Source: an uncultured Clostridia bacterium
Lineage (GTDB): Bacteria > Bacillota > Clostridia > TANB77 > CAG-508
NCBI GenBank assembly: GCA_934133005.1
Contig: CAKPAI010000005.1
Span: 1 to 64,000 of the forward strand
DNA: 64,000 nt
Direction of reading: 5' to 3'
The translations under genes were made by a program, and so were the position numbers. Position 1 is the stretch's first letter; the number at the start of each line of letters is the position of its first letter. The notes beneath the pieces are model-generated. The model was given only the letters and a program-made list of their open reading frames with translations. It had not been told where the DNA came from and did no database searches. Of this stretch, positions 27,953-37,128 are shown in pieces.

Positions 27953-30646
27953 ATGAATCATAATTTAGAAGGAAAATTTACTCCTCAGGAATTTGAAGAT
28001 GAATTATATACTGAGTGGGAAGAAAATGGTTACTTCAAACCAAGTATGGATAAAACTAAAGAATCATACTGTATTGTAATGCCACCTCCAAATGTAACAG
28101 GAAAATTACACATGGGGCATGCATTAGATGCAAGTATTCAAGATTTGTTAATAAGATATAAAAGAATGAGAGGCTACAATACTCTTTGGGTACCAGGAAC
28201 AGACCATGCAGCTCTTTCAACAGAAGCAAAAATTGTTGAGGCTCTAAAAAAGGAAGGAAAGAAAAAGTCTGATCTAACAAGAGAGCAATTCTTAGATAGG
28301 GCATGGGACTGGACAAAATTATATGGTGGTACAATAGTTGCTCAGCAAAGAAAATTAGGAGCATCATGTGATTGGTCAAGAAGTAGATTTACTATGGATA
28401 AAGGTTTATCTGATGCTGTAATGGAAGCATTCAAAAGACTTTATGATAAAGGATATATTTATAAAGGAAAAAGAATGATAAACTACTGCACAGGTTGCAA
28501 AACTTCAATATCTGATGCAGAAATTGAATATAAAGAGGAAAGTACACATCTATGGTACATAAAATATCAAGTTACGGGAACTGATAGATATTTAACTGTT
28601 GCAACAACAAGACCAGAAACAATGCTTGGAGATACAGCAGTTGCAGTAAACCCAAATGATGATAGATACAAAGATTTAATTGGAAAAACATGTATACTTC
28701 CAATTATGAACAAAGAAATACCAATAATAGGAGATAGATTTGTTGAAACAGAATTTGGAACAGGTGCTGTAAAGGTAACTCCTGCACATGATATGAACGA
28801 CTATCAAGCAGGAATAAACAACAATTTACCAATTATTGAAGTATTTAATGAAGATTTAATAATGAATGATTTGTGTCCTGAATTTGCTGGAATGAACATC
28901 TATGATGCAAGAGAAAAAATTGTCGAAAAATTAAAAGAATTAGGTAATTTAGTAAAAATAGAAGATTATACTCATTCTGTTGCAAAATGTGATAGATGCC
29001 ATACAACAATAGAACCAAGAATTTCAGACCAATGGTTTGTAAAAATGAGTGAGCTTGCAAAGCCTGCAATAGAAGCTGTAAAAAATGGTGATGTAAAATT
29101 CATTCCTGAAAGATATAGTAAAACATATTTTAATTGGATGGAGAATTTGAAGGACTGGTGTATATCAAGACAAATTTGGTGGGGACATCAAATTCCAGTA
29201 TATTATTGTGATAAATGTGGACACATTGAAGTTGAATCACATACTCCTGAAAAATGCACTAAATGTGGAAATACTACATTTACAAGAGATACAGACACTT
29301 TAGATACATGGTTTAGTTCTGCACTATGGCCATTTTCAACACTTGGCTGGCCAAATGCCGAAGCAGAAGATTTAAAAACATTCTATCCAACAAATACATT
29401 AGTAACAGGATATGATATAATTCAAAGCTGGGTATCAAGAATGATTTTCTCTGGCTTAGAATACATGGGAGAAAAACCATTTGATAATGTATTCATTCAT
29501 GGAATTGTTCGTGATAGTCAAGGAAGAAAAATGTCTAAGAGTTTAGGTAATGGAATTGATCCACTAGAAATTATTGAAAAATATGGAACAGATGCTTTAA
29601 GATTTTCATTAATTTTAGGAATAACTCCAGGAAATGATATAAGATACATGCCTGCAAAATTGGAATCTGCCTCAAATTTTGCAAATAAATTATGGAACGC
29701 TGCAAAATTTGCATTAATGAATATTGATAGTAATGAGATTTTAAAAGACGTAGAAGATATTTCAAGATTTGATTATAATAATTTAGAAAATCTTAACCTT
29801 GCATGGGAAGATAAATGGATATTGTCAAAATTAAATAAACTAATAAAAGAGGTTGGCACAAATATTGATAATTTTGATTTAGGAGTATATGCTCAAAAAG
29901 TATATGACTTTACATGGAATGAATTTTGTGATTGGTACATAGAAATAATAAAATCAAGATTATATGATAAAGAAAATCCAACGCAAAAAGATATTATGTC
30001 GAAAAAATCTGCTCAAAGAGTACTAAATAAAGTATTATGTGATATATTAAAATTATTACATCCAATGATGCCTTTTGTTACAGAGAAAATTTATAAATCG
30101 CTATATAATGATGGAAAGAGCATAATGATGTCTTCTTGGCCAGAATATGATGAGAAATTAAATTTTGACAAAGAAGAAAAGATGATAGAAGAGATAAAAA
30201 GTATAATAACACAAATAAGAAATGTTAGAAATAATATGAATATAGTACCTTCAAAAAAGGCTGAAGTAATATTTATGACAGAAAATAGTGATTTTATTAC
30301 ATTACTTACTGATTCAAGAGTATGGGTTCAAAAATTAACATTTGCAAGTGAAATAAAACTACAAATAAATGATAGAGAGATGCCAGTAAATGCAGTTTCT
30401 GCTATAGCCAATGGAATAAGAGCATTTATTCCTATGGGAGATTTAATTGATGTAGAAGAAGAAAAGAAAAAGCTAGAGCAAGAAAAAGTTAAGCTTGAAG
30501 CAGAAGTTGAAAGATGTGAAAAAATGCTTTCAAATCCAGGGTTCATAAATAAAGCTCCTGAGAAGAAAATAGAAGAAGAAAAAGAAAAATTAAAGCAATA
30601 TAAAATGCAATTGTCAGATACAATAAAAAGAATAGAACAATTATAA
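27953..30646 (+). CDS. valS: valyl-tRNA synthetase
   Basis: Charges tRNA-Val. Class I synthetase with PPPNVTGKLHMGHAL near residue 44 (HIGH-type) and GRKMSKSLGNGIDPLE near 525 (KMSKS). The editing domain lies between (TTRPETMLGDTAVAVNP near 219, GTGAVKVTPAHD near 270). CTGCKTS and the later CDKCG...CTKCG pair suggest zinc sites. The last 70 residues form the coiled-coil arm (DVEEEKKKLEQEKVKLEAE). Length 897 is normal. No T-box leader is present in the 20-base gap before it. A hairpin terminator follows. Confidence 0.97.
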   Translation: MNHNLEGKFTPQEFEDELYTEWEENGYFKPSMDKTKESYCIVMPPPNVTGKLHMGHALDASIQDLLIRYKRMRGYNTLWVPGTDHAALSTEAKIVEALKKEGKKKSDLTREQFLDRAWDWTKLYGGTIVAQQRKLGASCDWSRSRFTMDKGLSDAVMEAFKRLYDKGYIYKGKRMINYCTGCKTSISDAEIEYKEESTHLWYIKYQVTGTDRYLTVATTRPETMLGDTAVAVNPNDDRYKDLIGKTCILPIMNKEIPIIGDRFVETEFGTGAVKVTPAHDMNDYQAGINNNLPIIEVFNEDLIMNDLCPEFAGMNIYDAREKIVEKLKELGNLVKIEDYTHSVAKCDRCHTTIEPRISDQWFVKMSELAKPAIEAVKNGDVKFIPERYSKTYFNWMENLKDWCISRQIWWGHQIPVYYCDKCGHIEVESHTPEKCTKCGNTTFTRDTDTLDTWFSSALWPFSTLGWPNAEAEDLKTFYPTNTLVTGYDIIQSWVSRMIFSGLEYMGEKPFDNVFIHGIVRDSQGRKMSKSLGNGIDPLEIIEKYGTDALRFSLILGITPGNDIRYMPAKLESASNFANKLWNAAKFALMNIDSNEILKDVEDISRFDYNNLENLNLAWEDKWILSKLNKLIKEVGTNIDNFDLGVYAQKVYDFTWNEFCDWYIEIIKSRLYDKENPTQKDIMSKKSAQRVLNKVLCDILKLLHPMMPFVTEKIYKSLYNDGKSIMMSSWPEYDEKLNFDKEEKMIEEIKSIITQIRNVRNNMNIVPSKKAEVIFMTENSDFITLLTDSRVWVQKLTFASEIKLQINDREMPVNAVSAIANGIRAFIPMGDLIDVEEEKKKLEQEKVKLEAEVERCEKMLSNPGFINKAPEKKIEEEKEKLKQYKMQLSDTIKRIEQL

Positions 30647-30652
30647 ATAGTT

Positions 30653-30706
30653 AAAAGAGAACATAAAGAGAAGTAAATTTTGAACTTCAATAAAAGTTCT
30701 CTTTTC
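30653..30706 (+). terminator. terminator after valS
   Basis: AAAAGAGAAC and GTTCTCTTTT form a perfect 10-base stem around an A-rich loop that contains a smaller GAAGT/ACTTC pairing. T residues follow. Confidence 0.75.
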
Positions 30707-30747
30707 ATTATTGTTTCTTTGAAAAAATTTTAATCAGTAATGTTCTA

Positions 30748-30768
30748 GCACTTATGCAATATAAGTGC
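30748..30768 (+). promoter_or_regulatory. palindrome, candidate operator upstream of the ABC exporter
   Basis: GCACTTAT and ATAAGTGC are an exact 8-base inverted repeat around GCAAT, followed by an A run and not a T run, so it is not a terminator in this direction. It lies about 90 bases before the first ABC gene and may bind a dimeric regulator. Confidence 0.45.
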
Positions 30769-30854
30769 CAAAAAAAATTAAAATTCACAAAATGGGCACA
30801 AAACTATGTTATAAAATATACGCTAACAAAAATAATATAAAGAAAGGAAGAAAA

Positions 30855-32627
30855 ATGTTTAAATTATTAAAAAATTTAGGAAAAAAAGAATGGCTTTTAG
30901 CATTAATTTGTCTAGTTTTAATAGTTGGACAAGTTTGGCTTGAATTAAAAATGCCAGATTATATGTCTAAAATAACTGTTTTAGTACAAACAGAAGGAAG
31001 CCAAATGAGCGAAATTGTACAAAATGGTGCATATATGCTTGCTTGTGCATTAGGAAGCTTGCTATCTAGCATTATTGTAGGATATTTTATATCAAAAATT
31101 GCGGCAACTTTCTCAATGAATACTAGAAAGAAATTATTTACTAAAGTAGAAGATTTAGCAATGAATGAAGTTAAAAAGTTTTCTACAAGTAGTTTAATTA
31201 CAAGAACAACAAATGATATAACTCAAATTCAAATGTTTGTTGCAATGGGATTGCAACTTATGGTAAAATCTCCAATTACAGCTGTATGGGCAATTACCAA
31301 AATATTAAATAAAAGCTGGCAATGGAGCGCAATTACAGCAGTTGCAGTAGTGATACTATTAGGTGTTATTGGAGCCTTAATGGCAATAGTATTACCAAGA
31401 TTTAAAATAGTACAAAAATTAATTGATAAAATTAATGGTGTAACTCGTGAAAATCTTACAGGAATAAGAGTTGTAAGAGCTTTTAATGCCGAAAAATATC
31501 AAGAAGATAAATTTGAAAATGCAAATGATAAACTTACAAAACAACAATTATTTAACCAAAAAACATTTTCTGTTTTATCACCAGTAATGTATTTGGTAAT
31601 GTACTTTTTAACACTTTCAATTTATTTTGTAGGAGCATATTTAATAAAAGATGCAGGAATGGGAGACAAAATAACGCTATTTGGAGATATGGTTGTATTT
31701 AGTTCTTATGCAATGCAAGTTATAATGTCATTCTTAATGCTTGCAATGATATTTATGATGTTGCCTCGTGCGCAAGTTTCAGCAAGCCGTATAAATGAAG
31801 TTTTAGATACTGATATAACAGTAAAAGACGGAAAAGTAAATAAAAATACTACAAACGAAGTTGGAACAGTTGAGTTTAAAAATGTTTCATTTAAATATCC
31901 AGATGGAGATGAGTACTTATTAAAAGATATTTCATTTAAAGCAAATAAAGGCGAAACAGTTGCTTTTATTGGTTCAACAGGAAGTGGTAAATCAAGCTTA
32001 GTAAACTTAATTCCAAGATTTTATGATGCAACAGAAGGAGAAGTCTTAGTAGATGGACTAAATGTAAAAGAATATACTCAAGAATTTTTACATGACAAAA
32101 TCGGCTATGTATCACAAAGAGCAGTAATGTTTAATGATTCAGTAAACAACAATGTTTCTTATGGTGATAATGGAAAAGGAAAAATAAGCGAAGAAAAAAT
32201 AAAAGAAGCTGTTGAAGTAGCTCAAGGAAAAGATTTTGTTGAAAAAATGGATGATGGCTATGAAACTAACATTTCACAAGGTGGAACAAATTTATCAGGA
32301 GGCCAAAAACAAAGAATTTCTATTGCAAGAGCTATTGCAAGAGATCCTGAAATATACATTTTTGACGATAGTTTTTCAGCTTTGGACTATAAAACAGATA
32401 GCGTGCTAAGAAAGAAAATTAAGGAATATACAAAAGGCGAAGCAACAATTCTTATCGTAGCACAAAGAATTGGAACTATAATGAATGCTGATAAGATTAT
32501 AGTTTTAGATGAAGGAAAAATAGCAGGAATGGGAACTCATAAGGAATTACTTGAAAACTGCGAAGTTTATAAGCAAATTGCTTTATCACAATTATCAAAG
32601 GAGGAATTAGAAAATGGAAGAGAATAA
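30855..32627 (+). CDS. ABC exporter half-transporter, degenerate-site subunit
   Basis: Six-helix exporter domain (about 1-320) fused to an ATPase. Walker A is GSTGSGKSSL near residue 379 and the signature is NLSGGQKQR. Walker B reads IYIFDDSF, with Asp in place of the catalytic Glu, and the switch His is replaced by Gln (VAQRIG). These are the marks of the inactive-site half of a heterodimeric exporter such as LmrC/BmrC/TmrA. I start at 30855 (AAAGGAAG just upstream); a longer frame from 30765 has no ribosome site. It overlaps the second subunit by 14 bases. Confidence 0.88.
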   Translation: MFKLLKNLGKKEWLLALICLVLIVGQVWLELKMPDYMSKITVLVQTEGSQMSEIVQNGAYMLACALGSLLSSIIVGYFISKIAATFSMNTRKKLFTKVEDLAMNEVKKFSTSSLITRTTNDITQIQMFVAMGLQLMVKSPITAVWAITKILNKSWQWSAITAVAVVILLGVIGALMAIVLPRFKIVQKLIDKINGVTRENLTGIRVVRAFNAEKYQEDKFENANDKLTKQQLFNQKTFSVLSPVMYLVMYFLTLSIYFVGAYLIKDAGMGDKITLFGDMVVFSSYAMQVIMSFLMLAMIFMMLPRAQVSASRINEVLDTDITVKDGKVNKNTTNEVGTVEFKNVSFKYPDGDEYLLKDISFKANKGETVAFIGSTGSGKSSLVNLIPRFYDATEGEVLVDGLNVKEYTQEFLHDKIGYVSQRAVMFNDSVNNNVSYGDNGKGKISEEKIKEAVEVAQGKDFVEKMDDGYETNISQGGTNLSGGQKQRISIARAIARDPEIYIFDDSFSALDYKTDSVLRKKIKEYTKGEATILIVAQRIGTIMNADKIIVLDEGKIAGMGTHKELLENCEVYKQIALSQLSKEELENGRE

Positions 32628-34668
32628 TACTACATCAAGACCTCCTAGAAGGGGACCTATGGGACATGGACCAGGAATGGGGGGCCCTGCTGAAAAAGCA
32701 AAAGATTTTAAAGGTGCAATAAAAAGACTATTTAAAGAATTAAAACCTTTTATGGTACTTATTGTAATAGCTTTAATTCTAGCTATTGCAGGAGCAATCT
32801 TATCAATTAGTGCTCCAAATAGACTTTCAAAATTAACTGATGAAATTTCAAAAGGATTAGTAGTAAATACTAATAATTCAAAAGAATTATCAGAAAAAAT
32901 GACAGAAAACTTTGCAGAAGGACATATTCCAACTGAAATTGAAGTAGCTGGACAAAAAATAAGTGTAGAAGATCAAGCAGAAGCTCTAAAGGTAATGAGC
33001 AGTGTAAGCGAAGATATGGATAAGTCACAAATATACACACAAATAGATAAAATGCCTGAAAGTATAAAAGAAATACTAGAGCCAACAATGGATATGGATG
33101 CAGTTAAAGGTATTGCAATAGGCCTTGCAATTACATATATTGCTAGTGCTTTATTTACATTTATCCAATCTATAGCAATGACAGATGTTGCAAATAAATT
33201 TGCTAAGAAGTTAAGAACAAGCATATCTAAAAAGATAAATAAGCTACCATTAAAATACTTTGATAGAAACTCAACAGGTGATATTTTATCAAGAGTAACA
33301 AATGATGTTGACACAATAGCTCAGAGCATGAACCAGTCACTTGCAACACTTGTAAGTAGTGTCACATTATTTGTCGGAACAATTATAATGATGTTCTATA
33401 CTAATGGAATAATGGCAATTACAGCTATTTTATCAAGTTTAATAGGATTTATATTCATGTTCTTAATTCTTGGAAAATCACAAAAATATTTTGTTGCAAG
33501 ACAAGAAGAATTAGGAAACTTGAATGGTCATATAGAAGAAATCTATTCAGGACTAAATGTTGTAAAAGTTTATAATGGCAAAAAACAAGCTGATGAAAAG
33601 TTTGATAAATTAAATAAAAGAGTTTATGAAGCAAATAGAAAAAGTCAATTCTTATCAGGCTTAATGCAACCAATAATGAACTTTATAGGAAACTTTGGAT
33701 ATGTTGCAGTTTGTATAGTTGGAGCTCTTTTAACAATGAATGGCCAAATTTCATTTGGTGTAATTGTAGCATTTATAACTTATGTAAGACTATTTACATC
33801 ACCTTTATCACAAATTGCGCAAGCAATGACATCTCTTCAATCAACTGCAGCTGCAGCAGAAAGAGTATTCGAATTTGTAGATGAAGAAGAAATGAAAGAT
33901 GAAAGCAAACTTACAAAAAGACTTGAAAGAAAAGATGCTAAGGGAAATATTGAATTTAAAAACATTGTATTCCAATATGATAACAATGATAAACCAACAA
34001 TAAATAACTTTAGTGCAGAAGCAAAAGCTGGTCAAAAAATAGCAATAGTTGGACCAACAGGAGCTGGAAAAACTACACTAGTAAACTTACTTATGAAATT
34101 CTATGATATAAATTCAGGAGACATTTTAATTGATGGGATTTCTACAAAAGAGCTTACAAGAGAGAATATTCATAGTTTATTTACTATGGTATTACAAGAT
34201 ACTTGGTTATTTAGTGGAACAATAAAAGAAAATATCATATACAATAATCAAAATATAACTGATGAACAAGTTGAAAAAGTATGCAAAGTAGTAGGACTAG
34301 AACACTTCATAAAAACACTTCCAAAGGGAATAAATACTGAACTTTCTGAAAGTGATGAAGTATCTGCAGGTCAAAAGCAGTTATTAACAATAGCAAGAGG
34401 AATGTTACAAGATACTCCATTTTTAATATTAGATGAAGCAACATCTAATGTTGATACAAGAACAGAGGAATTAGTACAACAAGCAATGGATAAGTTGACA
34501 GAAGGAAGAACTTCATTTATAATAGCACATAGACTTTCAACAATCAGAAACGCTGATTTAATATTAGTTATAAGAGATGGAAATATAGTTGAAAAAGGAA
34601 ATCATGATGAATTAATGGCTCAAAATGGTTTCTATGCAGAATTATATAATAGTCAATTTGAATTATAA
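32614..34668 (+). CDS. ABC exporter half-transporter, catalytic-site subunit
   Basis: Partner of the preceding gene. 684 residues with an unusual N-terminal tail rich in Pro, Gly and Met (RPPRRGPMGHGPGMGGP). A long insert (about 85-165) after the first helix is probably extracellular. The ATPase has Walker A GPTGAGKTTL, Walker B FLILDEATSNVD with catalytic Glu, and IIAHRLSTI with the switch His. Its own signature is degenerate (VSAGQKQLL). Combined with the partner, one ATP site is canonical and one is not, as in heterodimeric multidrug-type exporters. AAGGAGG lies inside the end of the first gene. The cargo is unknown. Confidence 0.9.
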   Translation: MEENNTTSRPPRRGPMGHGPGMGGPAEKAKDFKGAIKRLFKELKPFMVLIVIALILAIAGAILSISAPNRLSKLTDEISKGLVVNTNNSKELSEKMTENFAEGHIPTEIEVAGQKISVEDQAEALKVMSSVSEDMDKSQIYTQIDKMPESIKEILEPTMDMDAVKGIAIGLAITYIASALFTFIQSIAMTDVANKFAKKLRTSISKKINKLPLKYFDRNSTGDILSRVTNDVDTIAQSMNQSLATLVSSVTLFVGTIIMMFYTNGIMAITAILSSLIGFIFMFLILGKSQKYFVARQEELGNLNGHIEEIYSGLNVVKVYNGKKQADEKFDKLNKRVYEANRKSQFLSGLMQPIMNFIGNFGYVAVCIVGALLTMNGQISFGVIVAFITYVRLFTSPLSQIAQAMTSLQSTAAAAERVFEFVDEEEMKDESKLTKRLERKDAKGNIEFKNIVFQYDNNDKPTINNFSAEAKAGQKIAIVGPTGAGKTTLVNLLMKFYDINSGDILIDGISTKELTRENIHSLFTMVLQDTWLFSGTIKENIIYNNQNITDEQVEKVCKVVGLEHFIKTLPKGINTELSESDEVSAGQKQLLTIARGMLQDTPFLILDEATSNVDTRTEELVQQAMDKLTEGRTSFIIAHRLSTIRNADLILVIRDGNIVEKGNHDELMAQNGFYAELYNSQFEL

Positions 34669-34680
34669 TAAACAATACTT

Positions 34681-34733
34681 TGGAACGCATAAGATGAAAA
34701 TTAAACAAAAATCTTCTTGTGTTCCATTTTTTG
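34681..34733 (+). terminator. terminator after the ABC exporter genes
   Basis: TGGAAC-GCATAAGAT pairs with ATCTTCTTGT-GTTCCA across an A-rich loop, and six T residues follow. Confidence 0.75.
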
Positions 34734-34802
34734 TAGTATAATATTTATTAGTTTGTATTTGGAAAGAATAAAAACTATAATAAATTCTAGAGGGGAAATG
34801 TT

Positions 34803-35633
34803 TTGGAAAGATATCAAGAAATAGAAAGAACAATAACAAAAAATTATAGAAAAAAGATCTGGGCAAAATTTATCAAAGGAATAACTGAATTTAAAATGGT
34901 AAATGATGGAGATAAAATTGCAGTTTGTATCTCTGGTGGTAAAGATTCTATGCTTATGGCAAAATGCTTGCAAGAATTACAAAAATATAGCAAGACAAAT
35001 TTTGAACTAGAATATATAGTAATGAATCCAGGATATAGTAAGCAAAATATGCAAAAAATAATTGATAATGCAAAGACATTAAATATTCCAATTAAAGTTT
35101 TTGAAACACCAATTTTTGATTCAGTAGAAAGAATTGATGACCATCCTTGCTATGTCTGCGCAAGAATGAGAAGAGGTTATTTATATAAATATGCACAAAG
35201 CCTAGGTTGCAATAAAATAGCACTTGGACATCACTTTGATGATGTAATTGAAACAATTTTAATGGGGATGTTATATGGTGCCCAAATGCAAACAATGATG
35301 CCAAAACTACATAGTAAGTCACATCCAGGCATGGAACTTATAAGACCAATGTATTATTTACGAGAAGATGACATAATTTCATGGGCTCACTATAATAATT
35401 TAGAATTTATCAAATGTGCTTGCAAAATAACTGAAAAAAATGCAAGTAAAAATAAGGATGAATTTGGTTCAAAAAGAGCTGAAGTAAAAAGTCTTATAAA
35501 AGAACTAAAAAATAAATATGACAAAATTGACAAAAACATATTTATGAGTGTTCAAAATGTATGTTTAGATACACTAATTTCATATCAAAAAGATGGAAAA
35601 ACGCATCATTTTTTAGATGAATATGATGACTGA
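34803..35633 (+). CDS. TtcA-like tRNA thiolation protein
   Basis: PP-loop ATPase of the TtcA/TtuA group, which adds sulfur to tRNA (C32 in the case of TtcA). CISGGKDSMLMAK near residue 42 is the PP-loop. The cysteine pair HPCYVCARMRRG near 118 and the later CACKI are the iron-sulfur ligands typical of the family. GHHFDDVIETILM supports the assignment over TilS, which lacks the cysteines. The start is TTG at 34803 behind GAGGGG; the nearby ATG at 34798 is out of frame. 276 residues. The exact target base is inferred from family only. Confidence 0.8.
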   Translation: MERYQEIERTITKNYRKKIWAKFIKGITEFKMVNDGDKIAVCISGGKDSMLMAKCLQELQKYSKTNFELEYIVMNPGYSKQNMQKIIDNAKTLNIPIKVFETPIFDSVERIDDHPCYVCARMRRGYLYKYAQSLGCNKIALGHHFDDVIETILMGMLYGAQMQTMMPKLHSKSHPGMELIRPMYYLREDDIISWAHYNNLEFIKCACKITEKNASKNKDEFGSKRAEVKSLIKELKNKYDKIDKNIFMSVQNVCLDTLISYQKDGKTHHFLDEYDD

Positions 35634-35641
35634 TATAAAAG

Positions 35642-35676
35642 AAGGATTAAAGCTTTTCAAAGCTTTAATCCTTTTG
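35642..35676. terminator. bidirectional terminator between TtcA-like gene and the minus-strand pair
   Basis: AAGGATTAAAGC and GCTTTAATCCTT form a 12-base perfect stem with flanking A and T runs on the two sides, so it can serve both converging genes. Confidence 0.8.
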
Positions 35677-36213
35677 TGCATTATAAAATTCAGCAACTTG
35701 TGAGTCGATTTCATGTTGCATAACTTGTAATTCATCAGATGTAGGAAAATTTTTTCTGATGTCTCTTGAAAAGACTTTTCTAGTAGAACTATTGTTATTT
35801 CCAATTTCGCAGCCTGTAATGTAACTGTTATATATTTTTTTGCTATCTTGAATAATATTTTCTTCATAAAAAGTTAGTTTATATGGTTTAGAAGACGTCA
35901 CAATCTTTTGAATCATTCCATCATTATCTATGTAGTATCCTTCTGATAAAACCCAAAGGTACATGACTAATTGACTATTTTCAATATTTTGAGCAGAGAG
36001 CAATTTATAAGACTGAAATAATTTAAAGTCATTATAATTATCTTTATAGTATCCATACAAAGAATCTATAAAATCTAGTGAATTAGAAATATTTTCTTCT
36101 GTTACAAGTGATACACTACCTGGAACATGACTTGACATATAATATAAATATCCTAATACTATTGATGAAATGATAATTAAAAATATAATTACATACAGTA
36201 TAATTTTCTTCAT
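35665..36213 (-). CDS. membrane-anchored protein, tandem paralogue A
   Basis: 182 residues with one N-terminal helix (about 4-24) and an outside domain. It is clearly a paralogue of the next upstream gene. Both share MKKIILY..., KLFQSYK(L/I)LS, LWVLSEGYYID(N), QKIVTSS.PYKLT and NFP(T)xDELQ.MQ.EID in the same order. GGAGGT lies upstream of the ATG. I do not recognise a family. The pair arose by local duplication and the copies have diverged mainly in the middle. The gene ends against the bidirectional hairpin at 35642-35676. Confidence 0.6.
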   Translation of the reverse strand: MKKIILYVIIFLIIISSIVLGYLYYMSSHVPGSVSLVTEENISNSLDFIDSLYGYYKDNYNDFKLFQSYKLLSAQNIENSQLVMYLWVLSEGYYIDNDGMIQKIVTSSKPYKLTFYEENIIQDSKKIYNSYITGCEIGNNNSSTRKVFSRDIRKNFPTSDELQVMQHEIDSQVAEFYNAQKD

Positions 36214-36231
36214 AATGAAAACCTCCGATTA

Positions 36232-36759
36232 CTATTTTATGTTATAAAACTCAGCAGCTTGCAAATCGATTTCATTTTGCATTGCCTGTAACTCATCTAA
36301 TGTAGGAAAATTTTTTTTAGCATCTTCCGAGAAAATTCTTTCACAAGAATTATTATCGTTTGCAATTTCACAGTCTACAATATAGTTGTGAAAAATGTGA
36401 TGAATAGAAATTTGATAGTATGTTAATTTATAAGGAAGAGAAGAAGTCACAATTTTTTGAGGAGTTCCAGTATTATCTATGTAATATCCTTCTGACAAAA
36501 CCCATATATATAAAATTGTTTTTGACTGATTCTCACCAGCAGAAACAGACAAAATTTTATATGATTGGAATAATTTGAAATTATTATAATTTTTACTATA
36601 TGATGAATATAAAGAAGAAATATAAGTTAATCCGATTGTTTGATCAGGGTAAAGTATAGAATAGCCAATAGCTTTGCTTGCCTTATAATATAAATATCCA
36701 CAAACAGATAAAGAAACAATAATTAAAACTATAACTATATAAAGAATAATTTTTTTCAT
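36232..36759 (-). CDS. membrane-anchored protein, tandem paralogue B
   Basis: Second copy of the pair described at 35665-36213, 18 bases upstream of it in the same transcript. The N-terminal helix is followed by ASKAIGYSILYPDQT and then the shared blocks LFQSYKILS, IYIWVLSEGYYIDN and EDAKKNFPTLDELQAMQNE. I start at the Met preceding KKIILYIV (36759) because GGGGG lies just before it. The upstream ATG at 36771 has no such site. Function unknown. There are no secreted-enzyme motifs, and the only cysteine pair (IVDCEIANDNNSCE) could form a disulfide. Confidence 0.6.
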   Translation of the reverse strand: MKKIILYIVIVLIIVSLSVCGYLYYKASKAIGYSILYPDQTIGLTYISSLYSSYSKNYNNFKLFQSYKILSVSAGENQSKTILYIWVLSEGYYIDNTGTPQKIVTSSLPYKLTYYQISIHHIFHNYIVDCEIANDNNSCERIFSEDAKKNFPTLDELQAMQNEIDLQAAEFYNIK

Positions 36760-36898
36760 AAAAACCCCCAATTACTTTTCAATTTATAAACATTATATAA
36801 TATGAAAAACTTTTGTACAATAAAAATTGTAAAAATATGGAGAATTTCATAAAAATGTTATATTATTTAGAAAAATACAAAGGAAAGTGAGGATATAT

Positions 36899-36964
36899 AT
36901 GTTAAATATATTAATTGCTGAAAGTAATATGAAATATTCAATAAGTTTAATGAATTATATGTGA
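36899..36964 (+). pseudogene. remnant of a response-regulator N terminus
   Basis: A ribosome site (AAAGTGAGG) and ATG are followed by only 22 codons, MLNILIAESNMKYSI then SLMNYM, and then TGA. The start looks like the first strand and helix of a clostridial response regulator (compare the usual ILIAEDN). Nothing further of a receiver domain follows in any frame I read. It is probably a decayed gene in the 369-base gap before eno. Confidence 0.35.
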
Positions 36965-37042
36965 AATATTTTAACATTAAAATACTTTAGTTAAAAATTG
37001 AGAAACAAAATCCTAAAATAAGCAAAAATCTTTGAATTTTGC

Positions 37043-37071
37043 TTGAAACAGACAAGCCTTTGTGATAAAAT
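37043..37071 (+). promoter_or_regulatory. sigma-A-type promoter for eno
   Basis: TTGAAA at 37043-37048, a 17-base spacer and TAAAAT at 37066-37071, about 58 bases before the start. AGGAGG ribosome site at 37115-37120. Confidence 0.65.
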
Positions 37072-37128
37072 AAGCATTAGCTTAAAACAATTTCATTAAG
37101 TATTAGAATTTATTAGGAGGTAATAACA

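Larger units (their letters stand above)
36760..37128. other. intergenic stretch before eno
   Basis: Contains the start region of the minus-strand pair, the short response-regulator-like remnant at 36899-36964 and the eno promoter at 37043-37071. No RNA gene or other ORF was seen. Confidence 0.6.

Noticed and set aside
36899..36964. The 22-codon ORF as a functional leader peptide for eno
   Set aside because: It lies upstream of the eno promoter at 37043, so it would not be on the eno transcript. The response-regulator-like start fits a gene remnant better.
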